Below, piece by piece: positions 49,560 through 58,695 of a stretch of 64,000 nt of DNA. Origin of the DNA: Polaribacter glomeratus. Its GTDB lineage: Bacteria > Bacteroidota > Bacteroidia > Flavobacteriales > Flavobacteriaceae. The notes beneath the pieces are model-generated. The model was given only the letters and a program-made list of their open reading frames with translations, did not search any database and was not told where the DNA came from. The position numbers and the translations under genes were made by a program. The number at the start of each line of letters is the position of its first letter. Positions within the stretch are counted from its first letter, which is position 1. The stretch covers positions 2,192,290-2,256,289 of the forward strand of contig NZ_MSCM01000001.1 in NCBI RefSeq assembly GCF_002954665.1, given 5' to 3'.

Positions 49560-52211
49560 TTATTCTTCTGCAAGCGCCGGATGCAACCACTTTCTTGCTT
49601 TCTGTTTTGTAATTCCTTTTCTTTCTGAATAATCGGTAACTTGATCATCCGTGATTTTACCTAAACCAAAATACTTTGCTTCTTTGTTTGCAAAATAATA
49701 TCCGGATACCGCTGCTGCTGGCCACATTGCCATACTTTCTGTTAGCTTTACGCCTATCCTATTTTCTACGTCTAACAACTCCCAAATCGTTTCTTTTTCT
49801 AAATGATCTGGACAGGCTGGATATCCGGGCGCAGGCCGAATACCTTTGTAACTTTCTTTGATTAAATCGTCATTCGTTAAGCCTTCATCAGCATCATAAC
49901 CCCAATGTTTAACTCTAATTTGTTTGTGTAAATATTCTGCCATGGCTTCTGCAAAACGGTCTGCAATTGCTTGCGCCATAATTGCATTGTAATCGTCTTC
50001 TTTTGCTTTGTAACTGTCTGCTAATTCTTGCGCACCAAAAATTGCCACACAAAAAGTACCCATATAATCTGTTCTATTCGTTTCTTTCGGAGCAATAAAA
50101 TCTGATAACGCTAAACTCGAAATTCCTTCTCGTTTTTTTAATTGCTGACGTAAAGTTCTAAAAACAGCAATTTCTTTTCCTTTTTTCTGAATCGAAATAT
50201 CATCTTCATTAATAGCATTTGCTTCAAACAAACCAAAAATAGCTTTTGGTTTTAAAGATTGTTTTGTAATAATTTCTTGAATCATTTTTTGAGCTTCCTC
50301 ATACATGATTGAAGCCTGTTCGCCAACAACTTCATCCGTAAGAATATCTGGAAACTTTCCATGTAAATCCCAACTTCTAAAAAACGGACTCCAATCTATA
50401 AACGGAACTAATTCTTTTAAACTCAATTGCTCTAAAGTCTGAATTCCTAATTCTTTTGGTTTTACAATTTCTGATGTATTCCAATCAATCTTATACTTTC
50501 TTTTACGAGCCTCTTTTATAGAAACATATGATTTTTCTTTACCTCGTTTTAAAAACTTAGATCTAAACTCATCATAATCCTTCTTTAATTTTGCTGTATA
50601 TAAATGACTCGTTTTCTTATTTAATAAATCCCCAACAACCGTTACTGCTCTTGATGCATCATTTACATGCACAACTGCATTTTTATATTGTGTATCAATC
50701 TTAACCGCTGTATGCGCTTTAGATGTTGTTGCACCACCAATTAGTAAAGGCAATACAAAATTTTGACGCTCCATTTCTTTGGCTAAATAGACCATTTCAT
50801 CTAAAGAAGGCGTAATTAATCCGCTTAAACCAATCGCATCTACCTTTTCCCTTTTGGCAGTTTCTATAATTTTTTCTGGCGGAACCATCACGCCTAAATC
50901 TATAATTTCATAATTATTACACGCCAAAACAACACTCACAATATTTTTACCAATATCATGCACATCACCTTTTACGGTTGCCATTAAAATTTTACCAACT
51001 GGTTCTTGTTTGTCACCTTTTTCTGCTTCAATAAACGGATTTAAATAACCAACCGCCTTTTTCATTACACGTGCAGATTTTACAACTTGAGGCAAAAACA
51101 TTTTTCCGGCTCCGAATAAATCGCCAACCACATTCATACCAATCATTAAATGACCTTCAATTACTTCTATTGTTTTATATGCTTCTTGTCTAGCTGTTTC
51201 AACATCTTCAATGATAAAAGCATCAATTCCTTTTACCAAAGCATGCGTAATTCTGTCTTGTAACGAATTTTCTCTCCAAGATAAATCCAATCCTTTTTCT
51301 ACTTTAGAACCTTTTACGGTTTCTGCAAAATCTAACAAACGCTCGGTTGCATCTTCTCTTCGATCGAGAATTACATCTTCAACACGTTCTAATAAATCCT
51401 TCGGAATGTCATCATAAATTTCTAACAAAGCAGGATTTACAATTCCGATATTCATACCAGCCTGAATTGCATGGTACAAAAACACAGAATGCATCGCTTC
51501 ACGAACGCCGTCATTTCCTCGAAAAGAGAAGGAAACATTACTAACGCCGCCACTTACAGAAACATTGGGTAAATTTTGTCTTACCCATCTTGTAGCTTCA
51601 ATAAAATCGATGGCATTTTTTTTATGTTCATCCATCCCTGTGGCTACAGGAAAAATATTTAAATCGAAAATAATATCTTCGGATGCAAAATGAACAACAT
51701 TCACTAAAATATCATATGATCGTTTTGCAATTTCTAATCTTCGTTCGTAATTATCTGCTTGACCGTTTTCATCAAAAGCCATCACAATTACTGCAGCTCC
51801 GTAGCGTTTTATTTGTTTTGCTTCCCAAATAAATTTTTCTTCTCCTTCTTTTAAAGAAATTGAATTTACGATACATTTACCTTGAACGACTTTTAAACCC
51901 GCTTCAATAATTTCCCATTTAGAGCTATCAATCATAATCGGAACTCTGCAAATATCTGGTTCTGCCGCAATTAAATTCAAAAAACGAACCATTGATTCTT
52001 TACCGTCAATTAATCCATCATCAAAATTAATATCTATAATTTGCGCTCCACCATCCACTTGATGTCTTGCAACGTCTAAAGCTTCATCAAATCGCTCTTC
52101 TTTTATCAGCCTTAAAAACTTACGAGAACCGGCTACATTTGTTCGTTCACCAACATTGATAAAATTGCTGTTTTCGTTTAAAACCAAAGGTTCTAAACCA
52201 GACAATTTCAT
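49560..52211 (-). CDS. metH: Cobalamin-dependent methionine synthase, C-terminal polypeptide
   Basis: An 883-residue protein carrying three of the four MetH modules. The pterin (methyl-THF) binding domain covers about residues 10-270 ([32 protein letters not shown]). The cobalamin cap and binding domains cover about 330-560, with the Co-ligating His in [11 protein letters not shown]. The AdoMet-dependent reactivation domain lies at about 570-883 ([12 protein letters not shown]). The homocysteine module is made separately from the gene at 52643-53644. The start at 52211 (MKLSGLEPL) is preferred; the frame extends 17 codons upstream only through an AACCAAAAAC-type repeat ([12 protein letters not shown]). 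It is predicted to be under the SAM-I riboswitch at 53738-53820. Confidence 0.93.
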   Translation of the reverse strand: MKLSGLEPLVLNENSNFINVGERTNVAGSRKFLRLIKEERFDEALDVARHQVDGGAQIIDINFDDGLIDGKESMVRFLNLIAAEPDICRVPIMIDSSKWEIIEAGLKVVQGKCIVNSISLKEGEEKFIWEAKQIKRYGAAVIVMAFDENGQADNYERRLEIAKRSYDILVNVVHFASEDIIFDLNIFPVATGMDEHKKNAIDFIEATRWVRQNLPNVSVSGGVSNVSFSFRGNDGVREAMHSVFLYHAIQAGMNIGIVNPALLEIYDDIPKDLLERVEDVILDRREDATERLLDFAETVKGSKVEKGLDLSWRENSLQDRITHALVKGIDAFIIEDVETARQEAYKTIEVIEGHLMIGMNVVGDLFGAGKMFLPQVVKSARVMKKAVGYLNPFIEAEKGDKQEPVGKILMATVKGDVHDIGKNIVSVVLACNNYEIIDLGVMVPPEKIIETAKREKVDAIGLSGLITPSLDEMVYLAKEMERQNFVLPLLIGGATTSKAHTAVKIDTQYKNAVVHVNDASRAVTVVGDLLNKKTSHLYTAKLKKDYDEFRSKFLKRGKEKSYVSIKEARKRKYKIDWNTSEIVKPKELGIQTLEQLSLKELVPFIDWSPFFRSWDLHGKFPDILTDEVVGEQASIMYEEAQKMIQEIITKQSLKPKAIFGLFEANAINEDDISIQKKGKEIAVFRTLRQQLKKREGISSLALSDFIAPKETNRTDYMGTFCVAIFGAQELADSYKAKEDDYNAIMAQAIADRFAEAMAEYLHKQIRVKHWGYDADEGLTNDDLIKESYKGIRPAPGYPACPDHLEKETIWELLDVENRIGVKLTESMAMWPAAAVSGYYFANKEAKYFGLGKITDDQVTDYSERKGITKQKARKWLHPALAEE

Positions 52212-52215
52212 GTAC

Positions 52216-52253
52216 TTTTTTTGGTTTTTAGTTTTTGGTTTTTGGTTTTTGGT
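52216..52253. repeat. GGTTTTT-type simple repeat array (left flank of four-helix-bundle gene)
   Basis: Five or so tandem units of (T)TTTTTGG / TTTTTAG on the plus strand between metH2 and the four-helix-bundle pseudogene. A matching array in inverted orientation (CCAAAAACTACAAACC...) lies on the other side of that gene at 52628-52650. Confidence 0.55.
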
Positions 52254-52264
52254 CTCACTCATAT

Positions 52265-52615
52265 CTATAACTTCTTGTAATAATTAATAAAACCGTTTAA
52301 CAACTTTTTATTTGATACTACTTTTTCTAAAATATTATTTAATTCAATTTCTGATATATATTCTAAATCAAAATACAATTATGTTTCTACTTGTTGTAAA
52401 GATCCTTTTGCTATGTGTAAAAAATGAATTATTTCTTTGTTTGATTGTCTTCCAATACCTTCAGCAATATTTGAAGGCACAGAAATAACACTTCTTCTAA
52501 TTTGATTAGTTAATGCATATAATTCTTCTTTAGGAAATGATTTTGTTAATAAATAAACCAACTTAACCAATTCTCTTGAATATTTCCAAACCTCTAAATC
52601 TATATATGACTTCAT
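52265..52615 (-). pseudogene. Four-helix-bundle (S23/IVP family) gene with in-frame stop
   Basis: The frame encodes the 23S rRNA intervening-sequence/four-helix-bundle family: SYIDLEVWKYSRELVKLVYLLTKSFPKEELYALTNQIRRSVISVPSNIAEGIGRQSNKEIIHFLHIAKGSLQQVET. At 52379-52381 a TAA interrupts it. Reading through gives 37 more residues that continue the family C-terminus (LYFDLEYISEIELNNILEKV...) to a TAG at 52265. Family members have ETQL here, so one C-to-T change (CAA to TAA) explains the stop. The 78-residue product lacks the last helix and is likely inactive. The gene sits between two metH genes, flanked by inverted AACCAAAAAC arrays, which suggests insertion. Relatives act as pentameric barrels, and Avd of diversity-generating retroelements is one; function here is unknown. 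Confidence 0.82.
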
Positions 52616-52627
52616 ATTTCTTTTTTA

Positions 52628-52650
52628 ACAAACAACCAAAAACTACAAAC
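52628..52650. repeat. AACCAAAAAC-type repeat array (right flank of four-helix-bundle gene)
   Basis: AACAACCAAAAACTACAAAC and CCAAAAACC lie upstream of the four-helix-bundle frame, partly inside the last codons of metH1. They are the reverse complement type of the GGTTTTTAG array at 52216-52253, so the gene is bracketed by inverted arrays. Confidence 0.5.
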
Positions 52651-53644
52651 CAAAAACCACTTCTCTTGGTTTATATTTTGATGCAATATTTGCAATTACT
52701 CTTATATGTTCTGGACTTGTGCCACAGCATCCGCCAATAATATTTATCAAATCTTTCTTTAAGTATTCTTCAATTTGCTCGCCCATTTCTTCCGGAGTTT
52801 CATCATATTCTCCAAATGCATTTGGTAAACCTGCATTTGGATGCGCAGAAATTGCAAAGTCTGTTTTGTTAGCAATCGCCTCTAAATGTGGTTGTAATAA
52901 ATTAGCGCCTAAAGCACAATTAAATCCTACAGATAAAAGTGGAATGTGAGAAACAGAAATTAAAAAAGCCTCTGCTGTTTGCCCAGATAAAGTTCTACCT
53001 GATGCGTCTGTAATTGTGCCCGAAAGCATAATAGGAATATCAATATTTCTTTCCTCCTTTACTTCTTCAATCGCAAACAAAGCCGCTTTTGCATTTAACG
53101 TATCAAACACTGTTTCTACTAGTAGTAAATCAACTCCGCCATCCATTAAAGCTTCTGTTTGTTGTTTGTAAGCAATTCTTAAATCATCAAAAGTTACTGC
53201 TCTATATCCAGGATCATTTACATCCGGAGACATACTTGCCGTTCTGTTTGTTGGGCCGATTGAACCTGCTACAAACCTTGGCTTCTGAGGGTTTTTCGCT
53301 GTAAATAAATCTGCAACTTCTTTGGCAATTTTTGCTGATTGAAAATTTAATTCATAGACTAAATCTTCTAGTTGATAATCTGCCATTGCAATCGTTGTAC
53401 CTGAAAAAGTATTGGTTTCTATAATATCTGCACCTGCTTCAAAATACTTAGCATGAATGGTTTTAATAGCTTCTGGCTGTGTTATTGATAACAAGTCATT
53501 GTTGCCTTGCAAAGGTGTTGGGTAGTCTTTAAAGCGTTCTCCTCTAAAATCTTCTTCGGTAAATTTATAGGCTTGTAGCATCGTGCCCATGGCACCATCT
53601 AAAACTAAAATTCGTTCTTGTAAAGCTTTGTATATATGTGACAT
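52643..53644 (-). CDS. Homocysteine methyltransferase module of methionine synthase
   Basis: A 333-residue protein corresponding to the N-terminal homocysteine-binding module of MetH. It starts [24 protein letters not shown], has the zinc-binding Cys near GFNCALGA and the Cys pair in [13 protein letters not shown]. It takes the methyl group from cob(III)alamin of the MetH C-terminal protein to homocysteine. A split MetH is common in Flavobacteria. I chose the ATG at 53644; the open frame runs further upstream to a TTG at 53707, but that is riboswitch expression-platform sequence. A SAM-I riboswitch lies 93 bp upstream, so expression falls when AdoMet is high. Confidence 0.92.
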   Translation of the reverse strand: MSHIYKALQERILVLDGAMGTMLQAYKFTEEDFRGERFKDYPTPLQGNNDLLSITQPEAIKTIHAKYFEAGADIIETNTFSGTTIAMADYQLEDLVYELNFQSAKIAKEVADLFTAKNPQKPRFVAGSIGPTNRTASMSPDVNDPGYRAVTFDDLRIAYKQQTEALMDGGVDLLLVETVFDTLNAKAALFAIEEVKEERNIDIPIMLSGTITDASGRTLSGQTAEAFLISVSHIPLLSVGFNCALGANLLQPHLEAIANKTDFAISAHPNAGLPNAFGEYDETPEEMGEQIEEYLKKDLINIIGGCCGTSPEHIRVIANIASKYKPREVVFGL

Positions 53645-53649
53645 TTTTT

Positions 53650-53665
53650 TTGATATTAGTATCAA
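53650..53665 (-). promoter_or_regulatory. Hairpin adjoining the metH1 start
   Basis: TTGATA-CTAA-TATCAA on the minus strand, a 6-bp perfect stem ending five bases before the ATG with A-rich spacer. It has no T-run, so it may gate translation in the riboswitch expression platform; that role is inferred. Confidence 0.4.
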
Positions 53666-53737
53666 TATGTCATCAGGAAAGGTAATTTTTTCGCTGTTAT
53701 CTGTCAAGAAATACTAAAATTAATTCAGAATTTTCTT

Positions 53738-53820
53738 GTAGAATGTAGCACCTTTCTCATAAATGAGAGGTTGCCAAGGCTTCAATGGGTCTAATCCCTC
53801 TGCCTTTCGTGATAACGTAA
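53738..53820 (-). ncRNA. SAM-I (S-box) riboswitch upstream of metH1
   Basis: On the minus strand the SAM-I consensus is followed closely: TTATCACGAAAGGCAGAGGGA, then GACCCATTGAAGCC, GGCAACC, a P4-like TCTCATTTATGAGA hairpin and GGTGCTA. These are the core residues of the S-box aptamer in order. It controls metH1 and probably metH2 and metF. The region 53645-53737 forms the expression platform and shows no clear U-tailed terminator. From 53821 to 54026 I see nothing further, apart from AT-rich sequence that must hold the promoter. Confidence 0.93.
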
Positions 53821-54026
53821 TCAATAAGTTTATGAACTGAGCTACAAATTAACGGTTTATTTTTTTATTCGTAGGATTTTATACTGTAAATATTGCTGAA
53901 TTTTAGACATTAATTTTACGAATTTCACAAATTATTTAGACTAAAAGAAAATCAACGGTATCTTATTTTATCAAAATAGTACTTTTTAATTCTTGTTAAT
54001 AAGTAAAATACGTGTCTTATTTATTT

Positions 54027-54920
54027 TTAATCTTTCTCAAATAATGTTGATGATAAATATCGGTCGCCTCTATCGCAAACAATAGCAACAACAACTCCTT
54101 TTTCTAATTTTTCTGCTACTTTTATAGCTGCTAATACAGAACCTCCGCTGCTCATTCCTGCAAAAATTCCTTCTTCGGATGCTAATCTTTGTGTCATCGC
54201 TTTTGCTTCTTCTTCACTAACTTCTATAACTTCGTCTACTTTAGATGCATTAAAAATAGCAGGCAAATACTCTTGAGGCCATTTTCTAATTCCGGGTATT
54301 TTAGCGCCATCTTTGGGTTGCGCTCCAATTATTTTAATTTCCTTATTTTTTCCTTTTAAATAATCGGAAACTCCCATAATAGTTCCTGTAGTTCCCATTG
54401 CCGCAATAAAATGCGTTACTTGTCCTTCTGTATCTCTCCATATTTCTGGACCTGTAGTTTTAAAATGTGCTTTCGAATTGTCTGGATTGTCAAATTGATT
54501 CAATCTAAAATAGCCTTTTTTGTATTTTAACTTTAAAGCATGGTCTCTAGAACCTTCTATACCCAACTCTTTCGAAGTTAAAATCACTTTTGCACCATAA
54601 GCGCGCATTGTCTTTACTCTTTCTATGGTTGAGTTCTCTGGCATTACCAACACCATGTTAACGCCTAAAACCTTTGCCATTAAAGCCAACGCAATTCCTG
54701 TATTTCCACTAGTTGCTTCAACTAAAGTATCTCCTTTTTTTATGTTTTTTTTATTGAGCGCTTCAAAAATCATATTATACGCGGCTCTATCTTTTACACT
54801 TCCTCCAGGATTATTTCCTTCTAATTTGAGTAATAAAGTAACGCCTTCTTTTTTGAAAATATGTTGCGCTTCCACCAAAGGTGTATTTCCTATGAAATCT
54901 ATGATACTTTTTGTTTGCAT
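54027..54920 (-). CDS. cysM: Cysteine synthase B
   Basis: A 297-residue fold-type II PLP enzyme of the O-acetylserine sulfhydrylase family. The PLP lysine is in GGSVKDRAAYNM, the phosphate-binding loop is GTTGTIMGVSDYLK, and the substrate loop is EATSGNTGIAL. It is shorter than CysK (about 310-320), and the pocket sequence and location next to serine acetyltransferase favour CysM. It makes cysteine from O-acetylserine and sulfide (or thiosulfate). It starts one base after the epsC stop. It is the last gene of the cysteine cluster before the SAM-riboswitch leader. Confidence 0.93.
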   Translation of the reverse strand: MQTKSIIDFIGNTPLVEAQHIFKKEGVTLLLKLEGNNPGGSVKDRAAYNMIFEALNKKNIKKGDTLVEATSGNTGIALALMAKVLGVNMVLVMPENSTIERVKTMRAYGAKVILTSKELGIEGSRDHALKLKYKKGYFRLNQFDNPDNSKAHFKTTGPEIWRDTEGQVTHFIAAMGTTGTIMGVSDYLKGKNKEIKIIGAQPKDGAKIPGIRKWPQEYLPAIFNASKVDEVIEVSEEEAKAMTQRLASEEGIFAGMSSGGSVLAAIKVAEKLEKGVVVAIVCDRGDRYLSSTLFEKD

Positions 54921-54921
54921 A

Positions 54922-55680
54922 TTAATTTCTTTTTTGGACTATTTTATTTTCTGATCGAACGGTAACCACCGAATTTTCTGGTATCGATTCAGTTATACAT
55001 ACATTTGCGCCAATTACCGAATTTTCTCCGATAACAACATCGCCACCTAAAATGGTTGCATTTGCATAAATAATTACATTACTTTCTATTGTTGGATGCC
55101 TTTTTGTGGATGCCAAACTCTTTTTAACCTGAATGCCGCCTAAAGTAACTCCTTGAAAAATCTGTACATTATTTTTGATAATGGTCGTTTCGCCAATAAC
55201 AATTCCCGTTGCATGGTCTATAAAAAATGAATCTCCTATTTCTGCTCCTGGATGAATATCTGTGCCGGTGATGCTATGTGCAAATTCGCTCATCACTCTT
55301 GGAAAAACCGGAATTCCTAATTGCAATAATTTATGACTTAATCTGTGAACCGCAATTGCATAAAAACCCGGATATGCTAAATACACCTCTTCTAAACTCT
55401 TAGCTGCTGGATCACTTTTTTCCGCAGCAATTGCATCTAAATCTAATTTTTGTCTGATGTCAATAAAAGAATTTTCAAAATCGTTCCACAAATTTTCTCC
55501 ATTTTCCACAGATAATCTTTCTAGAATCTTTAAAAACTTGTATTTCGTTTTCGGTCCATTATCACCTAAATGATTTACATCAAATAAGTTATTAATCAGT
55601 TCTTTTGTAAAAACACCAACAGCGTCTTTTAGACACATTCTATAATTCTTAAACGCGACTATTTCTTCTACTTCTTTCAT
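54922..55680 (-). CDS. epsC: Serine O-acetyltransferase
   Basis: A 252-residue serine acetyltransferase of the EpsC/CysE group. The C-terminal left-handed beta-helix has the active-site segment HSITGTDIHPGAEIGDSFFIDHATGIVIGETTIIKNNVQIFQGVTLGG, with the catalytic His in FIDHATG, followed by hexapeptide repeats GGDVVIGENSVIGANV. The N-terminal part (about 1-110) is helical, and the short C-terminal tail SIPENSVVTVRSENK lacks a CysK-binding terminal Ile. It makes O-acetylserine for CysM, which overlaps its operon place. It precedes cysM by one base and follows the ferredoxin gene by 8 bp. Confidence 0.9.
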   Translation of the reverse strand: MKEVEEIVAFKNYRMCLKDAVGVFTKELINNLFDVNHLGDNGPKTKYKFLKILERLSVENGENLWNDFENSFIDIRQKLDLDAIAAEKSDPAAKSLEEVYLAYPGFYAIAVHRLSHKLLQLGIPVFPRVMSEFAHSITGTDIHPGAEIGDSFFIDHATGIVIGETTIIKNNVQIFQGVTLGGIQVKKSLASTKRHPTIESNVIIYANATILGGDVVIGENSVIGANVCITESIPENSVVTVRSENKIVQKRN

Positions 55681-55688
55681 TTAGATTG

Positions 55689-56021
55689 TTAAATTTCTGG
55701 TGCTAATTCAACTTCTAATCCATCCATTTCTGAGGTCATTTGTATTTGACAACCCAGCCTACTATTGTCTTGCACATGAAAAGCTTCTGCTAACATAGCA
55801 TCTTCATCATCAGTCATTTCTGGTAATTTGTGTTCTGAATTTACATAACATTGACAAGAAGCACACATTGCCATTCCGCCACAAATCCCGATGGTACCTT
55901 CTTCTGCTAATTCATACGAACGAACAATTTCCATCAAATTCATTGCCATGTCTGTTGGTGCAACAACTTCGTGAATGACTCCGTTTCTGTCTGTTATTTT
56001 TATATTAATATCTAAACTCAT
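55689..56021 (-). CDS. [2Fe-2S] ferredoxin
   Basis: A 110-residue adrenodoxin/putidaredoxin-like ferredoxin. Cluster ligands are in GICGGMAMCASCQCYV (C-x5-C-x2-C) and a fourth Cys in RLGCQIQM. It is a soluble electron carrier. It lies between a ferredoxin-NADP reductase gene (upstream, after 161 bp with a palindromic repeat) and epsC, in the sulfate-assimilation cluster. It is therefore the likely electron donor for the ferredoxin-type sulfite reductase. This partner assignment is an inference from context, but the family is clear. Confidence 0.92.
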   Translation of the reverse strand: MSLDINIKITDRNGVIHEVVAPTDMAMNLMEIVRSYELAEEGTIGICGGMAMCASCQCYVNSEHKLPEMTDDEDAMLAEAFHVQDNSRLGCQIQMTSEMDGLEVELAPEI

Positions 56022-56065
56022 TGTATCTTTTTATCAAACATCAAAAGTAAGAAATTTGATTGGTT

Positions 56066-56098
56066 AGACCGCACGGGTTTTAAAAACCTCTGCGTTCT
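56066..56098. repeat. REP-like palindrome (GCACGGGTTTT type)
   Basis: AGACCGCACGGGTTTT (56066-56081) and AAAACCTCTGCGTTCT (56083-56098) form an imperfect inverted repeat with 13 of 16 matches. It resembles the common GAC.GGTTTT-AAAACC.GTC intergenic palindrome of Bacteroidota. It lies between the FNR and ferredoxin genes. Confidence 0.5.
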
Positions 56099-56182
56099 TT
56101 TCTTACTATTTGTTCTGTCTATAAAATTCTAAAAACCTAACAATAATTGTACTTAAAAGTTTTTCAAAACTCTATAAAAATA

Positions 56183-57238
56183 TTACTGAATCGCCTTAAC
56201 TACTGCTTTTGGAGCTTCCTTCCGTGTTCCATCAAAACCATCTACACCACCAACTGTGGTATATTTCATTACATATTTTTTATCAGGAAAAATTCGTTTG
56301 TAAGCACTCTGACACATTAAAGTTGCTTCATGAAATCCGCATAAAATTAATTTTAACTTCCCAGGATAGGTATTTACATCGCCAATTGCATACACACCCG
56401 GAATGTTTGTTTGATAATCTAACGCGTTGTTTACTTTGATAGCATTTTTCTCGATTTCTAATCCCCAATTGCCAATTGGACCTAATTTTGGAGACAATCC
56501 AAACAACGGAATAAAATGATCTGCATCTACAATAAATGCATCTTCGCCTTCTTTTTGTACAGCAACACCTGTTACTTTATCAGTGCCTAAAATTCCTTTT
56601 ACTTCTGCCGGCGTAATTAATCTTATTTTTCCTAAATTCTTTAATTCTTGTACTTTTTCAACGGAATCTAACGCACCTCTAAATTCGTTTCTTCTGTGGA
56701 TTAAAGTAACTTCGGATGCAATATTAGATAAGAAAACAGCCCAATCTAAAGCAGAATCTCCACCACCAGAAATCACCACTTTTTTATCTCGATATAATTC
56801 TGGTTCTTTTATAATATACTCAACACCTTTGTCTTCAAATTTTTGAATATTCGAAATCAATGGTTTTCTTGGTTCAAAAGAACCTAAACCACCAGCGATT
56901 GCAACAATTTTTGCATGATGTTTTGTACCTTTATTAGTCGTTACAATAAACGTTCCGTCCTCTTGTTTGTCAATTGTTTCTGCGCGTTCACCTAAAGTAA
57001 AACCAGGTTTAAATTGTTTGCTTTGTTCTATTAATTTATGCGTTAAATCGCCTGCTAAAATCTCTGGATATGCAGGAATATCATAAATTGGTTTCTTCGG
57101 ATAAATCTCGGAACATTGCCCTCCAGGTTGCGGTAACGCATCAATTAAATGACATTTTAATTTTAATAAACCTGCTTCAAAAACTGTAAATAATCCTGTT
57201 GGTCCTGCGCCAATAATTAGTATATCTGTTGTAATCAT
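56183..57238 (-). CDS. Ferredoxin-NADP reductase, thioredoxin-reductase-like
   Basis: A 351-residue FAD/NAD(P)-dependent oxidoreductase with two dinucleotide-binding loops (LIIGAGPTGLFTVFEAG and VVISGGGDSALDWAVFL) and the FAD-contacting GVYAIGDVNTYPGKLKLI. The CxxC redox pair of thioredoxin reductase is missing at the NADPH domain, so it belongs to the TrxR-like ferredoxin-NADP+ reductases (YumC/FNR2 type). It would supply electrons from NADPH to the neighbouring ferredoxin for sulfite reductase. It lies between the siroheme synthase and ferredoxin genes; a 65-bp palindromic repeat precedes it. Confidence 0.88.
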   Translation of the reverse strand: MITTDILIIGAGPTGLFTVFEAGLLKLKCHLIDALPQPGGQCSEIYPKKPIYDIPAYPEILAGDLTHKLIEQSKQFKPGFTLGERAETIDKQEDGTFIVTTNKGTKHHAKIVAIAGGLGSFEPRKPLISNIQKFEDKGVEYIIKEPELYRDKKVVISGGGDSALDWAVFLSNIASEVTLIHRRNEFRGALDSVEKVQELKNLGKIRLITPAEVKGILGTDKVTGVAVQKEGEDAFIVDADHFIPLFGLSPKLGPIGNWGLEIEKNAIKVNNALDYQTNIPGVYAIGDVNTYPGKLKLILCGFHEATLMCQSAYKRIFPDKKYVMKYTTVGGVDGFDGTRKEAPKAVVKAIQ

Positions 57239-57253
57239 AATTTTGCTTTGCTT

Positions 57254-57318
57254 GTCATTGCTAGGAACAAAACAATCTCTTTTAAATTAACAGATTGCTT
57301 CACTGCGTTCGCAATGAC
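57254..57318. repeat. Palindromic REP-like element (GTCATTGC type)
   Basis: GTCATTGC (57254) and GCAATGAC (ending 57318) bracket a 65-bp imperfect palindrome with inner arms AACAATCTCTTTT / AACAGATTGCTT. This GTCATTGCGA..AAGCAATCT sequence is a common flavobacterial repeat type. It lies in the 89-bp gap between two co-oriented operon genes, so it will be in the mRNA as a large hairpin. Confidence 0.65.
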
Positions 57319-57327
57319 GTTGTACTT

Positions 57328-57903
57328 TTATTTACCTACCAAACTCTTTGTAAACTCGTTTAGCTTTTCTACTTTTTCTTCAAAGTTTCCTTTGATGGTT
57401 TTTCTATATTCATTCAAATTCTTTACCAAATCATCAATATTATCCGGAATTACATCTTCAAAAAACTGACGTAATCTTTTAGCTGTTGTTGGTGATTTTC
57501 CATTGGTAGAAATCGCTATTTTTACGTTTCCTTTGGTTACAATTCCGCCCATATAAAAGTCGCAATACGGAGGATTATCAGCAACATTTACCAAAATGTT
57601 TCTTTCTTTACAATCTTTGTAAACTTGCACATTTACAGCTACATTGTCTGTCGTAGCAACAACCATGTGTTTGCCTTCTAAATAGGAATTTTGATAATTA
57701 TCAAGAATCATTTTAATTCCAAATTTATTTGCCAACGCTTGTGTTTCATCTCTAAAAAAAGGAGAAACCATCGTTACTTTTGAATTTGGGCTTGACTTTA
57801 ATAAAAAAGACAATTTTTCTAAGGCTACAAATCCGCCGCCAACAATTAAAGTTTCTAATTGATGTGTTTTTAAAAAAATTGGATATAATTCATTTTGTTC
57901 CAT
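57328..57903 (-). CDS. Siroheme synthase: precorrin-2 dehydrogenase/ferrochelatase
   Basis: A 191-residue Met8p/CysG N-terminal-like protein. A Rossmann loop ETLIVGGGFVALEKL (about residues 16-30) binds NAD+, and PPYCDFYMGGIVTKGNVKIAISTNGKSPTTAKRLRQFFED is the conserved chelatase/dehydrogenase segment. It oxidises precorrin-2 to sirohydrochlorin and inserts iron, producing siroheme for the sulfite reductase two genes upstream. Length fits the stand-alone form. The start lies 2 bases after the cobA stop. Confidence 0.9.
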   Translation of the reverse strand: MEQNELYPIFLKTHQLETLIVGGGFVALEKLSFLLKSSPNSKVTMVSPFFRDETQALANKFGIKMILDNYQNSYLEGKHMVVATTDNVAVNVQVYKDCKERNILVNVADNPPYCDFYMGGIVTKGNVKIAISTNGKSPTTAKRLRQFFEDVIPDNIDDLVKNLNEYRKTIKGNFEEKVEKLNEFTKSLVGK

Positions 57904-57905
57904 AC

Positions 57906-58676
57906 TTAAAAAACTAATTCTTTTGCATATTGATGTTGAATCTCCAAAATAGTCTGACGATGTTTTACCACTTCTCCCAAGACAATAATCGCAGGATTTC
58001 TTAAATCTTTTTCAGCAACAATTTGTGCTATCGTATCAACTGTTCCGATTCCTGTTTTTTCTTTGGATGTTGTTCCGTCTTGAATAATCGCAACCGGTAA
58101 ATCATTTTTACCTTCTGCTTGAAATAATTTTACAATTTGCGGCAATTTGCTCATTCCCATTAAAATTACAACCGTAGCATTTGATTGAGCTGCTAATTTA
58201 ATATCCGACGATATTTGATGCTCTTTCGTAGTTCCTGTAATTACCCAAAAACTTTCTGCGCTTCCGCGTTTTGTTAAGGGAATATTTTGTGATGCGGGCA
58301 CTGCTAATGAGGACGAAATTCCAGGAACAACGGCTACTTCTATCCCATAATTTGCAGCATATTCCATTTCTTCTGCTCCTCTGCCAAAAATAAAAGGATC
58401 ACCTCCTTTTAAACGAACTACATGTCCGTGAGAATTTGCTCGAGCAACAATTAATTCATTAATTTGTTCTTGTTGATATTTGTAACAACCTCTGCGTTTA
58501 CCAACGAAAATAAGTTCTGCTTTTGGGTTGATAAAATCCAACAATTCTTCATTTACTAAGGCATCATATAAAACAACATCTGCAGTTTTTAAAACTTTTA
58601 ACGCTTTTACGGTGATTAAATCTATATCTCCAGGACCTGCACCTACAACTGTTAATTTTGGATTCTTTAAATTCAT
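57906..58676 (-). CDS. cobA: Uroporphyrinogen-III C-methyltransferase
   Basis: A SUMT of about 256 residues. The signatures are VVGAGPGDIDLITVKALKVL at the N-terminus (AdoMet site), VLYDALVNEELL, VRLKGGDPFIFGRGAEE, VVPGISSSLAVPA and PLTKRGSAESFWVITG. It methylates uroporphyrinogen III at C2 and C7 with two AdoMet to give precorrin-2 for siroheme. I chose the ATG at 58676 (MNLKNPKLTVVG); the frame is open to 58718 but those 14 residues (MLRFRFYKKL...) would overlap the reductase gene and are not family-like. It sits between the sulfite reductase and siroheme synthase genes. Confidence 0.93.
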   Translation of the reverse strand: MNLKNPKLTVVGAGPGDIDLITVKALKVLKTADVVLYDALVNEELLDFINPKAELIFVGKRRGCYKYQQEQINELIVARANSHGHVVRLKGGDPFIFGRGAEEMEYAANYGIEVAVVPGISSSLAVPASQNIPLTKRGSAESFWVITGTTKEHQISSDIKLAAQSNATVVILMGMSKLPQIVKLFQAEGKNDLPVAIIQDGTTSKEKTGIGTVDTIAQIVAEKDLRNPAIIVLGEVVKHRQTILEIQHQYAKELVF

Positions 58677-58695
58677 CTTTTCTTTAATTAACTTT

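Noticed and set aside
52216..52253. Repeat array as a CRISPR
   Set aside because: Units are 6-8 bp without unique spacers, and there are no cas genes in the window.
52212..52262. N-terminal extension of metH2 ([12 protein letters not shown])
   Set aside because: The extra 17 codons are encoded by the AACCAAAAAC simple repeat and do not belong to the MetH family; the ATG at 52211 is preferred.
53645..53707. TTG-initiated extension of metH1
   Set aside because: It covers the riboswitch expression platform, and homologues start at MSHIYKAL.
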